Positions 1-7,985 of a stretch of DNA of 64,000 nt are shown here, piece after piece. The notes below the pieces were generated by a model. That model saw nothing but the letters and a program-made list of their open reading frames with translations, was not told where the DNA came from and did no database searches. The stretch comes from JACRLW01 sp046349595. GTDB lineage: Bacteria; Planctomycetota; UBA1135; UBA2386. The position numbers and the translations under genes were made by a program. The stretch spans positions 1,054,001 to 1,118,000 of the forward strand of contig JAXMCA010000001.1 in the NCBI GenBank assembly GCA_046349595.1. The letters are read 5' to 3'. Positions within the stretch are counted from its first letter, which is position 1. Every line of letters begins with the position of its first letter.

Positions 1-2298
1 GAGGTCGGCTACCAGGTCCGGCACGAGACCGTCGCGTCGTCGCGCACGCGTCTTCGCTTCACGACCGAGGGTGTGCTGGTGCGGCGCATCGTCGCCGATC
101 CGTTCCTGACCGGCGTCGCCGCGGTCGTTCTCGACGAGTTCCACGAGCGACACGTCGAGACCGATCTCGCGTTGGCGATGTTGCGCGAGGTGCGCGAGAC
201 GGTGCGCGACGACCTCGCGCTGTGCGTGATGTCGGCGACGCTCGATCCACAGCCGGTCGCGCGCTTCCTCGGCGACGCACCGATCCTGCACGCGCAGGGG
301 CGTGTGTTCGACGTCGCGATCCGGCATCGTGGTCGACCCGGTCCGCGCGAGAGGCTCGAGGATCACGTGCGTGCCGCGGTCGTCGACGCTCTCGACGACA
401 CCACCGGTCACGTCCTGGTGTTCCTGCCTGGCGTGGAGGAGATCCGACGTGCGGCACGTGCACTCGACGAGGTCGCGCGCCGTCGACGCGTCGAACTGCA
501 TCCGCTGCACGGATCGCTGAGTCCAGAGGAACAGGACCGCGCGATCGCACCCGGTCCCGCGCGCAAGGTGGTGCTGGCCACCAACGTCGCCGAGAGCTCG
601 GTCACCATCGACGGTGTCACGGCCGTGGTCGACAGCGGACTCGCGCGGATCCTGCGCAGCGACCCGTCGCGCGGACTCGATGTGCTGCGCATCGAACGCA
701 TCTCACGCGCCTCCGCGACGCAGCGCGCCGGCCGCGCCGGTCGTACCGCTCCCGGGATCTGCTACCGGCTCTGGTCGCTCGCCGACGAGCGATCGATGCC
801 GGCCTTCGAGACCCCCGAGCTGCGGCGCGCCGATCTCGCCGGTCCGGTGCTGACCGTGCGCGCTTTCGCCGGCCGTCCGCCGCAGGATTTCGGCTGGTTC
901 GAGGCTCCGGAGAGCGCGGCGCTCGAGGTCGCCGACCGCCTGCTCGCCGACCTCGGCGCGCTGGATGCGACGGGCCGCGTCAGCGCCGCGGGGCGCCGCA
1001 TGCTCGAACTCCCGCTGCATCCGCGCCTGTCGCGCGCGTTGGTCGAGGCGCGTCGGCTCGACTGCGTCGATGCGGCCGCGGCGGCGATCGCCGTGCTCGC
1101 CGAACGCGACTTCGTGCGCCGTCCGCACCCCGGAGAGCCACCTGTGCCGATCGACCTGCTCGGTCGTGTCACGGTGCTCGACCGCCTCGCGCGCAGCGAC
1201 TTCTCTCCTGCATCGTGTGGCGCGGAGGGAGTCGATCGCGGAGCCGTACGTCACGTCGAGCGTGCGCGCCGGCAGCTCGCGCGCGGCGCGAAGCCCAGCG
1301 CCAGGGATCGCCACGAGACCGAGGAGCGCGTCGCACGCTCTCTGCTGTGCGGCTTCGGAGACCGCGTCGTTCGACGGCGTGCGAGCGGTGCCGACGACGG
1401 TGTGATGGTCGGTGGTCGCGGCGTGCGCTGGCCGGCCGGTGCGCTGCACGACGACTCCGATCTGCTGCTCGCGCTCGATCTCGGCGATCGCGAGGAGACC
1501 GGTCAGGCGCGCTGGTCGACGCTGCGTCTGGCGATCGGGATCGAACGGGCGTGGTTGCATCGCGACGGCCTGCGCGAGGAGGTGAACGTCGAGATCGACG
1601 ACGACGCGGGGCAGATCGTGGTCCTGCGTCGCGAGACCTACCGCGACCTGGTGCTCGCCGAACGCAGGGTAGGACCCGATCAGGCCGGTTCGGACCTGCG
1701 TGAACGGCTCGCAGCCCTGCTGCGCGCCGATCCCTGGCGCTGGCTCGGCGAGCAGCGCGATTTGCGGCAATGGCTCGCGCGTCTGGGATGGCTGCGCCGC
1801 GTGCGTCCCGATCTCGAACTGCCGCCGGTCGACGGGGAGATGATCGCCGCAGCGGCCGCGACCGCACTGGGTTCGCGGCGGTCCCTGCGCGCGCTGGCCG
1901 AGGTGAACCTCCTGCCGCATCTGCTCGGCGAGCTCCCGCCGCGCCTTGGGTCCGACCTCGATCGCCTCGCACCCACACATCTCGCGTTGCCGTCGGGACG
2001 CCGCGCGCGCATCGAGTACGCCGAGGGCTCCGATCCGTTCGTGGCCTCGCGGATCCAGGACTTCTTCGGGATGCGCGAAGCACCGCGGCTGGCGCAGGGT
2101 CGCGCGCCCCTGGTCCTGCACCTGTGCGCGCCGAACCAGCGGCCGGTGCAGATCACGTCCGACCTGGCGAGCTTCTGGTCGACCCACTACCCGAAGCTGC
2201 GGATCGAACTGAAGCGTCGCTATCCGCGTCATGCGTGGCCCGAGGATCCGACCACGGCAACGGAGCGAGGCGAGTCTCCGCCGCGCCGGGGGCGCTGA
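1..2298 (+). CDS. hrpB: ATP-dependent RNA helicase HrpB, 5'-truncated by the window edge
   Basis: DEAH-family RNA helicase. The frame is open from base 1, so the N-terminus with Walker A lies outside the window; 765 codons remain. Visible motifs in order: the TRLRFTTEGVL segment, motif II as DEFHERH (the HrpB form of DEAH), motif III SAT, motif V-like VVLATNVAESSVTIDGV, and motif VI QRAGRAGR. The C-terminal HrpB hallmark is present: PVQITSDLASFW, then THYPKLRIELKRRYPRHAWP. HrpB is a non-essential helicase; its cellular substrate is poorly defined. It ends 48 nt before rpoN on the same strand with no terminator between them, so co-transcription is possible. Identity is very secure; only the start is missing. 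Confidence 0.95.
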   Translation, partial: EVGYQVRHETVASSRTRLRFTTEGVLVRRIVADPFLTGVAAVVLDEFHERHVETDLALAMLREVRETVRDDLALCVMSATLDPQPVARFLGDAPILHAQGRVFDVAIRHRGRPGPRERLEDHVRAAVVDALDDTTGHVLVFLPGVEEIRRAARALDEVARRRRVELHPLHGSLSPEEQDRAIAPGPARKVVLATNVAESSVTIDGVTAVVDSGLARILRSDPSRGLDVLRIERISRASATQRAGRAGRTAPGICYRLWSLADERSMPAFETPELRRADLAGPVLTVRAFAGRPPQDFGWFEAPESAALEVADRLLADLGALDATGRVSAAGRRMLELPLHPRLSRALVEARRLDCVDAAAAAIAVLAERDFVRRPHPGEPPVPIDLLGRVTVLDRLARSDFSPASCGAEGVDRGAVRHVERARRQLARGAKPSARDRHETEERVARSLLCGFGDRVVRRRASGADDGVMVGGRGVRWPAGALHDDSDLLLALDLGDREETGQARWSTLRLAIGIERAWLHRDGLREEVNVEIDDDAGQIVVLRRETYRDLVLAERRVGPDQAGSDLRERLAALLRADPWRWLGEQRDLRQWLARLGWLRRVRPDLELPPVDGEMIAAAAATALGSRRSLRALAEVNLLPHLLGELPPRLGSDLDRLAPTHLALPSGRRARIEYAEGSDPFVASRIQDFFGMREAPRLAQGRAPLVLHLCAPNQRPVQITSDLASFWSTHYPKLRIELKRRYPRHAWPEDPTTATERGESPPRRGR

Positions 2299-2346
2299 AG
2301 CGGCGAAGTCCGCTCAGCTGTCGGGCGGCGACGACCGATCCAGCCG

Positions 2347-3645
2347 GTGCGCGCCATGGGCACGATGCGGAACGGAATCGTCCAGCACCAGGAGCAGCGG
2401 ATGGCGCTGTCGCCGTCCTTCCTGCAGGCCCTGGAAGTGCTCCAGCTCGGCGCGGTCGATCTCGTCGCCCAGATCGAAGCCGAGTGCGAACGTAACGAGA
2501 CCCTGCGGGTCGCGAATTCCCCGCGACTGGTGCGCGGTGACAGCGAGCGGCGCCACGAGTTCCTCGAGCGTGTCGAGGCCCGGCCGCCCGATCTGCTCGA
2601 GCACCTGCGCCACGAACTCGGATTGCTCGATGTCACCGAATCGCTCCAGGCCAGGGTCCTCGAACTCGCTGGCCGACTCGACGCACAGGGCTACCTCGGC
2701 GAGATCGAGGGCGAACTGGTCGATCGCCTCGGTCGCGACGGTCTCGATGAAGCACTCGCGATCCTGCACTCCCTGCCGCCGCGCGGACTCGGTGCGCGCG
2801 GTCCCATCGACGCGATGCTCCTGCAACTCGAGGACGACGACCCCGATCGCCCCGCGATCGAGGCGATCCTGCGCGGTGGGTTGGCTGAACTCGCACGCGG
2901 CGAGAACTGCGCGGTCGCCGATCGCCTCGGCATCGACACGGACGAATTGACCGGTCTGCTGTCGCGGATCCGGAGGCTCGATCCGCGGCCCGGTGCGCGC
3001 TTCTGTCGCGCCGCACCGACCCCGCGCCTCCCCGATCTGGTCCTGCGCAGCGACGGTGGTCGCCTCGTCGTCGAACTCGCGGACGGGAGCTTGCCCGCGC
3101 TCTCCATCGACGATCGCATCGCGCGCATCGCGGCCGATCGCAGCGTGCCGACGTCGACCCGTCGCCGGATCGCGGTGCAGGTCGGTCGTGCACGTGGACT
3201 GATGCGCGCGGTGCAACAGCGCGGTGAGACCCTGCTGCGGATCGCACGCCTCGCGCTCGCGTCGCAGAGGGAGTTCGTGCGGCGCGGCCAGAGCGGTATC
3301 CGTCGCCTGCGGATGCAGGACGTCGCCGCGGAGTTGGGTCTGCACTCGTCCACCGTGAGTCGTGCGGTCCGCGACAAGACGATCTGGACCTCCTTCGGAT
3401 TGGTCACCCTGCGCGAGTTCTTCGAGGTGGGAGGGAGCGGCCCGACGCTCTCCGAACGCGAGGCCCTGACCGAGGCCATCCGCGCCTGCCTCGCTGCGGA
3501 CGACCGATCGACCGATGCCGCGATCGCCGACCGTCTCGCCGCGCGCGGCCTCGTGGTGGCGAGGCGAACCGTCGCCAAGTACCGTGCGCTGCTCGGTGTG
3601 AAACGCCGTTCGCGACCCGGGCGCGACGCCGACTCCGGAACCTGA
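2347..3645 (+). CDS. rpoN: RNA polymerase sigma-54 factor RpoN
   Basis: Alternative sigma factor that recognises -24/-12 promoters and needs AAA+ activators. At 432 aa it is somewhat shorter than the usual ~480. The N-terminal activator-interacting helix is visible (ALSPSFLQALEVLQL), but the region is less Gln-rich than in enterobacteria. The HTH is MQDVAAELGLHSSTVSRAVR, followed by TIWTSFGLVTLREFF. A canonical RpoN box, ARRTVAKYR, lies close to the C-terminus. The GTG at 2347 is used here; in-frame ATGs at 2356 and 2365 are equally possible, and none has a good Shine-Dalgarno. It precedes truA by 7 nt. I found no convincing sigma-54 promoter in the window, so its targets are probably elsewhere. 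Confidence 0.95.
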   Translation: MRAMGTMRNGIVQHQEQRMALSPSFLQALEVLQLGAVDLVAQIEAECERNETLRVANSPRLVRGDSERRHEFLERVEARPPDLLEHLRHELGLLDVTESLQARVLELAGRLDAQGYLGEIEGELVDRLGRDGLDEALAILHSLPPRGLGARGPIDAMLLQLEDDDPDRPAIEAILRGGLAELARGENCAVADRLGIDTDELTGLLSRIRRLDPRPGARFCRAAPTPRLPDLVLRSDGGRLVVELADGSLPALSIDDRIARIAADRSVPTSTRRRIAVQVGRARGLMRAVQQRGETLLRIARLALASQREFVRRGQSGIRRLRMQDVAAELGLHSSTVSRAVRDKTIWTSFGLVTLREFFEVGGSGPTLSEREALTEAIRACLAADDRSTDAAIADRLAARGLVVARRTVAKYRALLGVKRRSRPGRDADSGT

Positions 3646-3652
3646 CCCGACC

Positions 3653-4477
3653 GTGCACGGCTACCTGCTCACCATCGCCTACGACGGAAGCGCGTTCGCC
3701 GGCTGGCAGCGCCAGGAGGGGTTCGGCACGGTCCAGCAGGCACTCGAGGACGCGATGTTGGCGATCCTCGGCGAACCGGTGGTGGTGCACGGCGCGGGGC
3801 GCACCGATGCCGGAGTCCACGCGCTGCGTCAGACGGCGCACATCCGGATCCCCCGGGACTTCGTTCCCGACCGTCTCCTCGCCGCGCTCAACGGCAACCT
3901 GCCGTCGCCGGTGCGGGTGGTCGCGGTGCGCCGCATCCCCCTGCAGTTCCACGCCCGATTCTCCGCGGTCGGCAAGCGCTACGTCTACCGCACCCTGGTG
4001 TCCCGCATCGCGCCCGTCTTCGAACGCGGCCGCCGGCACTGGGTGCGCCGCTCCTGCGACGTCGACCGCATGCGGCGCGCCGCGCGGCACCTCCTGGGCG
4101 AGCACGACTTCGCGGCCTTCGCGACGAATCCCGGCTACGAGCGCAAGCGGGGAACCGTCCGCCGCATCGACCACCTGCACGTGGTCCGGCGCGGAGTCGG
4201 CTTCGACATCGCGGTCCAGGGCAACGGCTTCCTCTACAACATGGTGCGCGCGATCGCCGGGACGCTGATCGAAGTCGGCGTGGGCAAGCGCGAACCGGAC
4301 GAGGTTGCCGCCATCCTGGCATCCCGCGATCGCCGTCGCGCCGGCGAGAACGCGCCGCCCGAGGGCTTGTATCTGTTGCGCGTGCTGTATCCTCGGCACG
4401 CTTTCCGTTTCGCGGATCCCGGCGACCCCTTTGCGCCGGAACCGCCTGGAACCGAGAGAGAAGTTGGTTCTCGATGA
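3653..4477 (+). CDS. truA: tRNA pseudouridine synthase A (TruA)
   Basis: Makes pseudouridine at positions 38-40 of the tRNA anticodon arm. At 274 aa it is normal length for the family. The N-terminal YDGSAFAGWQRQ and the catalytic block GAGRTDAGVHALRQ, with the nucleophilic Asp in RTDAG, are both present. So are the later conserved NGFLYNMVR and the middle segment HDFAAFATN. It starts at a GTG 7 nt after rpoN. Its stop overlaps the next gene in an ATGA, so it is very likely translationally coupled to the hibernation factor. It ends with a short hydrophilic tail. Confidence 0.96.
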   Translation: MHGYLLTIAYDGSAFAGWQRQEGFGTVQQALEDAMLAILGEPVVVHGAGRTDAGVHALRQTAHIRIPRDFVPDRLLAALNGNLPSPVRVVAVRRIPLQFHARFSAVGKRYVYRTLVSRIAPVFERGRRHWVRRSCDVDRMRRAARHLLGEHDFAAFATNPGYERKRGTVRRIDHLHVVRRGVGFDIAVQGNGFLYNMVRAIAGTLIEVGVGKREPDEVAAILASRDRRRAGENAPPEGLYLLRVLYPRHAFRFADPGDPFAPEPPGTEREVGSR

Positions 4478-4788
4478 GCCGCCACGAAAACCCCCAGATC
4501 GACTTCGTCAACCGCCACGGTCACATCTCCGACCGCATGAGTGAACACGCGACCAAGAAGGTCCAGAAGCTCGTGCGCTACAACGACCAGATCTCGCGCA
4601 TCGAGGTCATCGTGGATGGTCCGCACGACTCACCCGAGGTCGAGGTGATCGTCCACGTCGACAACCACGACCCGATCGTCGCGCGCGATCGCAACGAGCA
4701 CTTCAGCGCGGCGATCGACGGTATCGTCGAGAAACTGGAGAAGCAGTTGATCAAGGCGAAGGAAAAGCTCAAGGACCGTCGGAGTTGA
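4474..4788 (+). CDS. hpf: Ribosome hibernation-promoting factor, short form (HPF/RaiA family)
   Basis: A 104-aa single-domain sigma-54 modulation/S30EA protein. These bind the 30S decoding centre and inactivate ribosomes in stationary phase. The fold signature starts with a beta strand (QIDFVNRHGHISDRM), then helix 1 with ATKKVQKLVRYNDQ, then alternating strands (RIEVIVDGP, VEVIVHVDNHDPIVAR), and ends in a basic helix EKQLIKAKEKLKDRR. The C-terminal dimerisation domain of long-form HPF is absent. Its ATG overlaps the truA stop (ATGA). The rpoN-hpf-ptsN-ptsH order matches the classic rpoN neighbourhood of proteobacteria, here with truA inserted. Confidence 0.93.
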   Translation: MSRHENPQIDFVNRHGHISDRMSEHATKKVQKLVRYNDQISRIEVIVDGPHDSPEVEVIVHVDNHDPIVARDRNEHFSAAIDGIVEKLEKQLIKAKEKLKDRRS

Positions 4789-4846
4789 CCGCGGGCCGAG
4801 TGGATTCGCACGCCACTCCCCGCTCCCTACCCAGCCGAGAAGACGC

Positions 4847-5311
4847 ATGATCCGAGCGATCGTCGAGTCGTCGGTCCTGATCGAGAACCTGGCCGCCACC
4901 ACCAGCAACGCCGTCGTCGACGAATTGCTGGGCGCCGTGGTGGCCGCGGGGAAGATCGCGAAGCCGAAGCTGGCTTCCATCAAGAAGAGCCTCGCCGAGC
5001 GCGAGTCGAAGGGGAGCACGGGCATCGGTAACGGCGTGGCCGTGCCGCACGTGAAGACCGATGCGGTCTCCGCTCCGGTTCTCGCCTTCGGCCGCTCCAA
5101 CGACGGCATCTCGGATTGGCATGCGATCGACGGACGGGACGTCCATCTGGTGTTCCTGATCCTCGCCCCGACCCACTCCGCCGAGCAGCACCTCGCCCTC
5201 CTGCGCTGGATCTCGACCCTCGCACGCGACGCCGATTTCCGTCGCTTCGCGCGCGCAGCCGAGGATGCCGATGCGCTGCGCGAGTTGATGCGCGAGATGA
5301 TCCGCGACTGA
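4847..5311 (+). CDS. ptsN: PTS IIA component of the nitrogen-PTS type (PtsN/EIIANtr)
   Basis: A 154-aa EIIA(fructose/Ntr)-like domain that accepts phosphate from HPr on a histidine and acts as a regulator rather than a sugar carrier. The phosphorylation site is His68 in GNGVAVPHVK, followed by the family blocks AFGRSNDGISDW and GRDVHLVFLILAP. The length equals a free-standing EIIANtr, with no fused EIIB/EIIC. It lies 58 nt after hpf and 7 nt before the HPr gene. No EI gene is in the window. Assignment to the Ntr branch rests on context with rpoN and HPr. Confidence 0.92.
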   Translation: MIRAIVESSVLIENLAATTSNAVVDELLGAVVAAGKIAKPKLASIKKSLAERESKGSTGIGNGVAVPHVKTDAVSAPVLAFGRSNDGISDWHAIDGRDVHLVFLILAPTHSAEQHLALLRWISTLARDADFRRFARAAEDADALRELMREMIRD

Positions 5312-5318
5312 TCGAGCC

Positions 5319-5588
5319 ATGCCCTCCGTGCGCGTGAAACTCGTCAATCGCAACGGACTCCATGCCCGTCCCGCGAGCATGTTCGTCCAGACCGCCAATC
5401 GTTTCGCGGCCAGCGTGTCCGTGAGCTGCGGCGGACAGCCGCCCGTCAACGGCAAGTCGATGATGAGCATGATGATGCTCGCCGCCGAACACGGCACGGA
5501 ACTGGAGATCGTCGCCGACGGGCCCGACTCCGAGGCTCAGTTGCAGGCGCTCCGCCTGCTCGTCGAGGGCGGTTTCGGCGAGGAGTGA
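5319..5588 (+). CDS. ptsH: Phosphocarrier protein HPr
   Basis: An 89-aa HPr that shuttles phosphate from EI to EIIA. The active-site His15 is in NGLHARPAS with the usual Arg17. The regulatory serine region follows as NGKSMMSMMMLA, with Ser47 aligned to Ser46 of the Gram-positive enzymes, so HPr kinase control is conceivable but unproven. The ending LRLLVEGGFGEE is typical of NPr/HPr C-termini. It directly follows ptsN with a 7-nt gap, and a G/C-rich hairpin lies immediately after its stop, so the rpoN-ptsH cluster probably ends here. Confidence 0.94.
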   Translation: MPSVRVKLVNRNGLHARPASMFVQTANRFAASVSVSCGGQPPVNGKSMMSMMMLAAEHGTELEIVADGPDSEAQLQALRLLVEGGFGEE

Positions 5589-5592
5589 CGCC

Positions 5593-5610
5593 GGCACGGC
5601 GTGCCGTGCC
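5593..5610 (+). terminator. Hairpin after ptsH
   Basis: Perfect 8-bp inverted repeat (5593-5600 with 5603-5610) beginning 4 nt after the HPr stop codon. There is no U-tract, so it could be a weak terminator or an mRNA 3'-end stabiliser. Nothing else is evident between here and 5792. Confidence 0.4.
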
Positions 5611-5792
5611 GTGTCGATCGGGGGACTCCGGAGCCTGGTCCCGCTGTGCCGATGGACCGCTTCGTGCCGGGTCTCGAGGACACTGCATCCCTTCCGTGTG
5701 GGTCGAGCCCTGGCGGCCGGCCCGGCAGGCCGGAAGACGGTCGGCTGCACGGGTCGACGGTCGTAATCCATGGTCGCGCAAGTCGTTCTGGT

Positions 5793-6164
5793 GTGCGGCC
5801 AACAGGGAAGGGTCGCACTTTCCTCCTCGGATTGGTCCTGATCTGCGGGTGCAGTGCCCAACCCGCCGTCGTCCCGGTGCCCCTGGCTCCGCCGAGCTAC
5901 GCGTGGCGCTGGCCTCCCGTTCCGGATGGCCGGGGAGTGGGCGACCTGGAAGTGCCGGTTGATCTGGCTGCACGGATCCGCGCTCTCGAGCAGGCCTGCG
6001 CGCAGTCCGAACTCGACGCCGCCGACCGTCTCTGGCGGGACATCGCGGCCGACCACGGGCGCCGAATCCTCGTGGTGCCCGAGGCTTTGGGGCGACGTCT
6101 CACCCTCGTCGGGCTTCTGCTCGGCCATCCGCCGGGCGCCTTCGCGGCGGCGCCTTCACGCTGA
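5793..6164 (+). CDS. Small putative lipoprotein of unknown function
   Basis: I do not recognise this protein. From the GTG at 5793 it is 123 aa. It has a plausible lipoprotein signal: a basic N-terminus (RPTGKGR), a hydrophobic core and the lipobox LICGC. A Pro-rich spacer follows, then a predicted helical domain with the segment ALEQACAQSELDAADRLWRD. The frame stays open further upstream, but that extension is Arg/Pro-rich and does not look like protein, which is why the internal start is preferred. It lies between the PTS genes and pilM, so a pilus-accessory role (pilotin-like) is conceivable but is only a guess from position. It could also be a spurious frame. Confidence 0.45.
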   Translation: MRPTGKGRTFLLGLVLICGCSAQPAVVPVPLAPPSYAWRWPPVPDGRGVGDLEVPVDLAARIRALEQACAQSELDAADRLWRDIAADHGRRILVVPEALGRRLTLVGLLLGHPPGAFAAAPSR

Positions 6165-6281
6165 GTCCGGATCCTGGACGGGACAGATCGGGGTCTGGTC
6201 TCAACCCGATGCCGCCGGTCTCCCGATACACGCGACGGTGCGCTGGCGTGGCTTCCCCCGCCGTCGACCTCGAGGAGACCC

Positions 6282-7313
6282 ATGCTCAAGCAGCGGAAGA
6301 GCATCGTCGGACTGGACATCGGCAGCAGCTCGATCAAGGCGATCGAGCTCACCCATGACAAGTTCGACTACATCATCACGGCGTTCGCGCAGATGGACGT
6401 CCCGAACGAGCAGGCGCGGCGCGACGCGCTCGCCGACATGTTTCGTTCGGGAGGTTTCCGGACCAAGCGCATCAGCACCTCGGTGAGCGGCAAGAGCGTG
6501 ATCTTCCGCTACATCAACATGGCGCAGATGTCGACGGAGGAGATGCGCAACGCGGTTCGCTTCGAAGCGGACAAGTACATCCCCTTCGACGTCAACGAGG
6601 TCCAGATCGACACCCAGAAGCTGATGGACATCGGCGGCTCGGGTGACGCGGCCTCGACCGAGATGAAGGTGCTGCTGGTCGCGGCGAAGAACTCGCTGGT
6701 CACCGACCAGGCGGAGATGCTGATCCAGCTGGGTCTGCAGCCGGTGAGCGTGGGGGTCGACGCCTTCGCCCTGGGCAACGCCTACGAGCTGAACGACATC
6801 GTCAGCCCGGGGCTGCAGGGGTCGGATCACACGGTCGCGCTGGTCGACATCGGCGCATCGAAGTCCTCGATCAACATCCTGCGCAACAACGTCTCCTACT
6901 TCGCGCGTGAGGTCGCGGTCGGTGGACAGGACATCACCAACGCGATCACGCGCCGATTCGGAATCGAGTCCTTCGAGGCGGAGGCGCTGAAGCGCGATGC
7001 CGGTGAGCAGATCGGCGACGTTCAGGACGCCGTTTCGCCGGTGCTCGACGACCTCGGGAACGAGATCAACCTCTCCTTCGACTTCTTCGAGAACCAGTTC
7101 GAAGGCGAAGTGCAGGAGGTGTTCCTGTCCGGCGGCTCCGTGCTGCTGCCGTTCCTCGAGGAGGGCCTCGAGAAGATCTTCGAGAAGCGCACCCGCGTGT
7201 GGAACCCGATCGAGGGTCTCAAGGTGCGTTCGGACAACGTGGACATCGACGCCCTGAACGGCTCGGCACCGCAGCTCGCGGTGGCGGTCGGTCTCGCGGC
7301 GATCGTCGGGTGA
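6282..7313 (+). CDS. pilM: Type IV pilus assembly protein PilM (actin-like ATPase)
   Basis: Cytoplasmic actin-fold ATPase that binds the N-terminal tail of PilN and links the motor to the inner-membrane alignment complex. At 343 aa it is the usual size. Phosphate-1 is VGLDIGSSSIKAIEL at residues 9-23. The PilM block RFEADKYIPFDV is in the middle, phosphate-2 is LVDIGASKSSINIL, and the adenosine motif is FLSGGSVLLPFLEEGL. The ATG has a good ribosome site (GAGGAG about 5 nt upstream). It heads a tight pilM-pilN-pilO series with gaps of 24 and 12 nt. Confidence 0.95.
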   Translation: MLKQRKSIVGLDIGSSSIKAIELTHDKFDYIITAFAQMDVPNEQARRDALADMFRSGGFRTKRISTSVSGKSVIFRYINMAQMSTEEMRNAVRFEADKYIPFDVNEVQIDTQKLMDIGGSGDAASTEMKVLLVAAKNSLVTDQAEMLIQLGLQPVSVGVDAFALGNAYELNDIVSPGLQGSDHTVALVDIGASKSSINILRNNVSYFAREVAVGGQDITNAITRRFGIESFEAEALKRDAGEQIGDVQDAVSPVLDDLGNEINLSFDFFENQFEGEVQEVFLSGGSVLLPFLEEGLEKIFEKRTRVWNPIEGLKVRSDNVDIDALNGSAPQLAVAVGLAAIVG

Positions 7314-7337
7314 GAGGGAAAGGCCAGGTACGTCACC

Positions 7338-7973
7338 ATGATCAAGATCAACCTTCTTCCCGAGGAGATGCGGCGTGCGGAGCGCACGTCGCCGAAGGTG
7401 TTCGCGGCGACGATCCTCAGCGTGATCGTCTGCTGCTGCTCCGTCGGGTGGTTCGGCTACGAGTACTTCGGCACCTACCAGGAGCTCGAACTCGACCACA
7501 ACCGCACGCAGGAGCAGCTCGCTTCCATGAAGGAGCGGGTCGTCTACCACGATGCCCTGCTGGTCGAGCAGAAGGACTTCGGCGAGCGCAAGCAGACGAT
7601 CCAGCAGATCGGCAAGGAGCGCGTGCTGTGGACCAAGATCCTCGACGAGGTGATCGACGTCGTGAACAACGACGGCGACATCGATCGTCACCGGTCGTGG
7701 TTCCGCAGCATGACCGTGAAGGACGGACGCGGACCCAAGGAAGGTCCGACCATCGCGATGCCGGGCTGGGTGCAGGGTGACTCGGTCAGCCGCGTCGCCG
7801 ACTTCCACGACGACATCCAACGTGCGCCCTTCTTCAAGAACGTGAAGAAGAAGTCCTTGCCGACCGGCAAGAAGAACGAGGACCCGACCCGCAAGCCGGC
7901 CGAGGCGCAGTACTTCAGCCTCGAACTCGAGTTCCAGCCGCCGGAGAAGTGGAGCGAATCCGCGACCAAGTGA
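7338..7973 (+). CDS. pilN: Type IV pilus inner-membrane protein PilN
   Basis: Bitopic inner-membrane protein of the alignment complex. The cytoplasmic tail begins MIKINLLPEEMRR, and INLLP (residues 4-8) is the known PilM-binding motif. A single transmembrane segment follows (about residues 22-43, including an unusual CCCS run), then a coiled-coil periplasmic stretch (about 48-95). The C-terminal part is hydrophilic and basic (KNVKKKSLPTGKK) and unlike textbook PilN. At 211 aa it is normal size. It sits between pilM and pilO. Confidence 0.88.
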   Translation: MIKINLLPEEMRRAERTSPKVFAATILSVIVCCCSVGWFGYEYFGTYQELELDHNRTQEQLASMKERVVYHDALLVEQKDFGERKQTIQQIGKERVLWTKILDEVIDVVNNDGDIDRHRSWFRSMTVKDGRGPKEGPTIAMPGWVQGDSVSRVADFHDDIQRAPFFKNVKKKSLPTGKKNEDPTRKPAEAQYFSLELEFQPPEKWSESATK

Positions 7974-7985
7974 GGTCGAACCGCC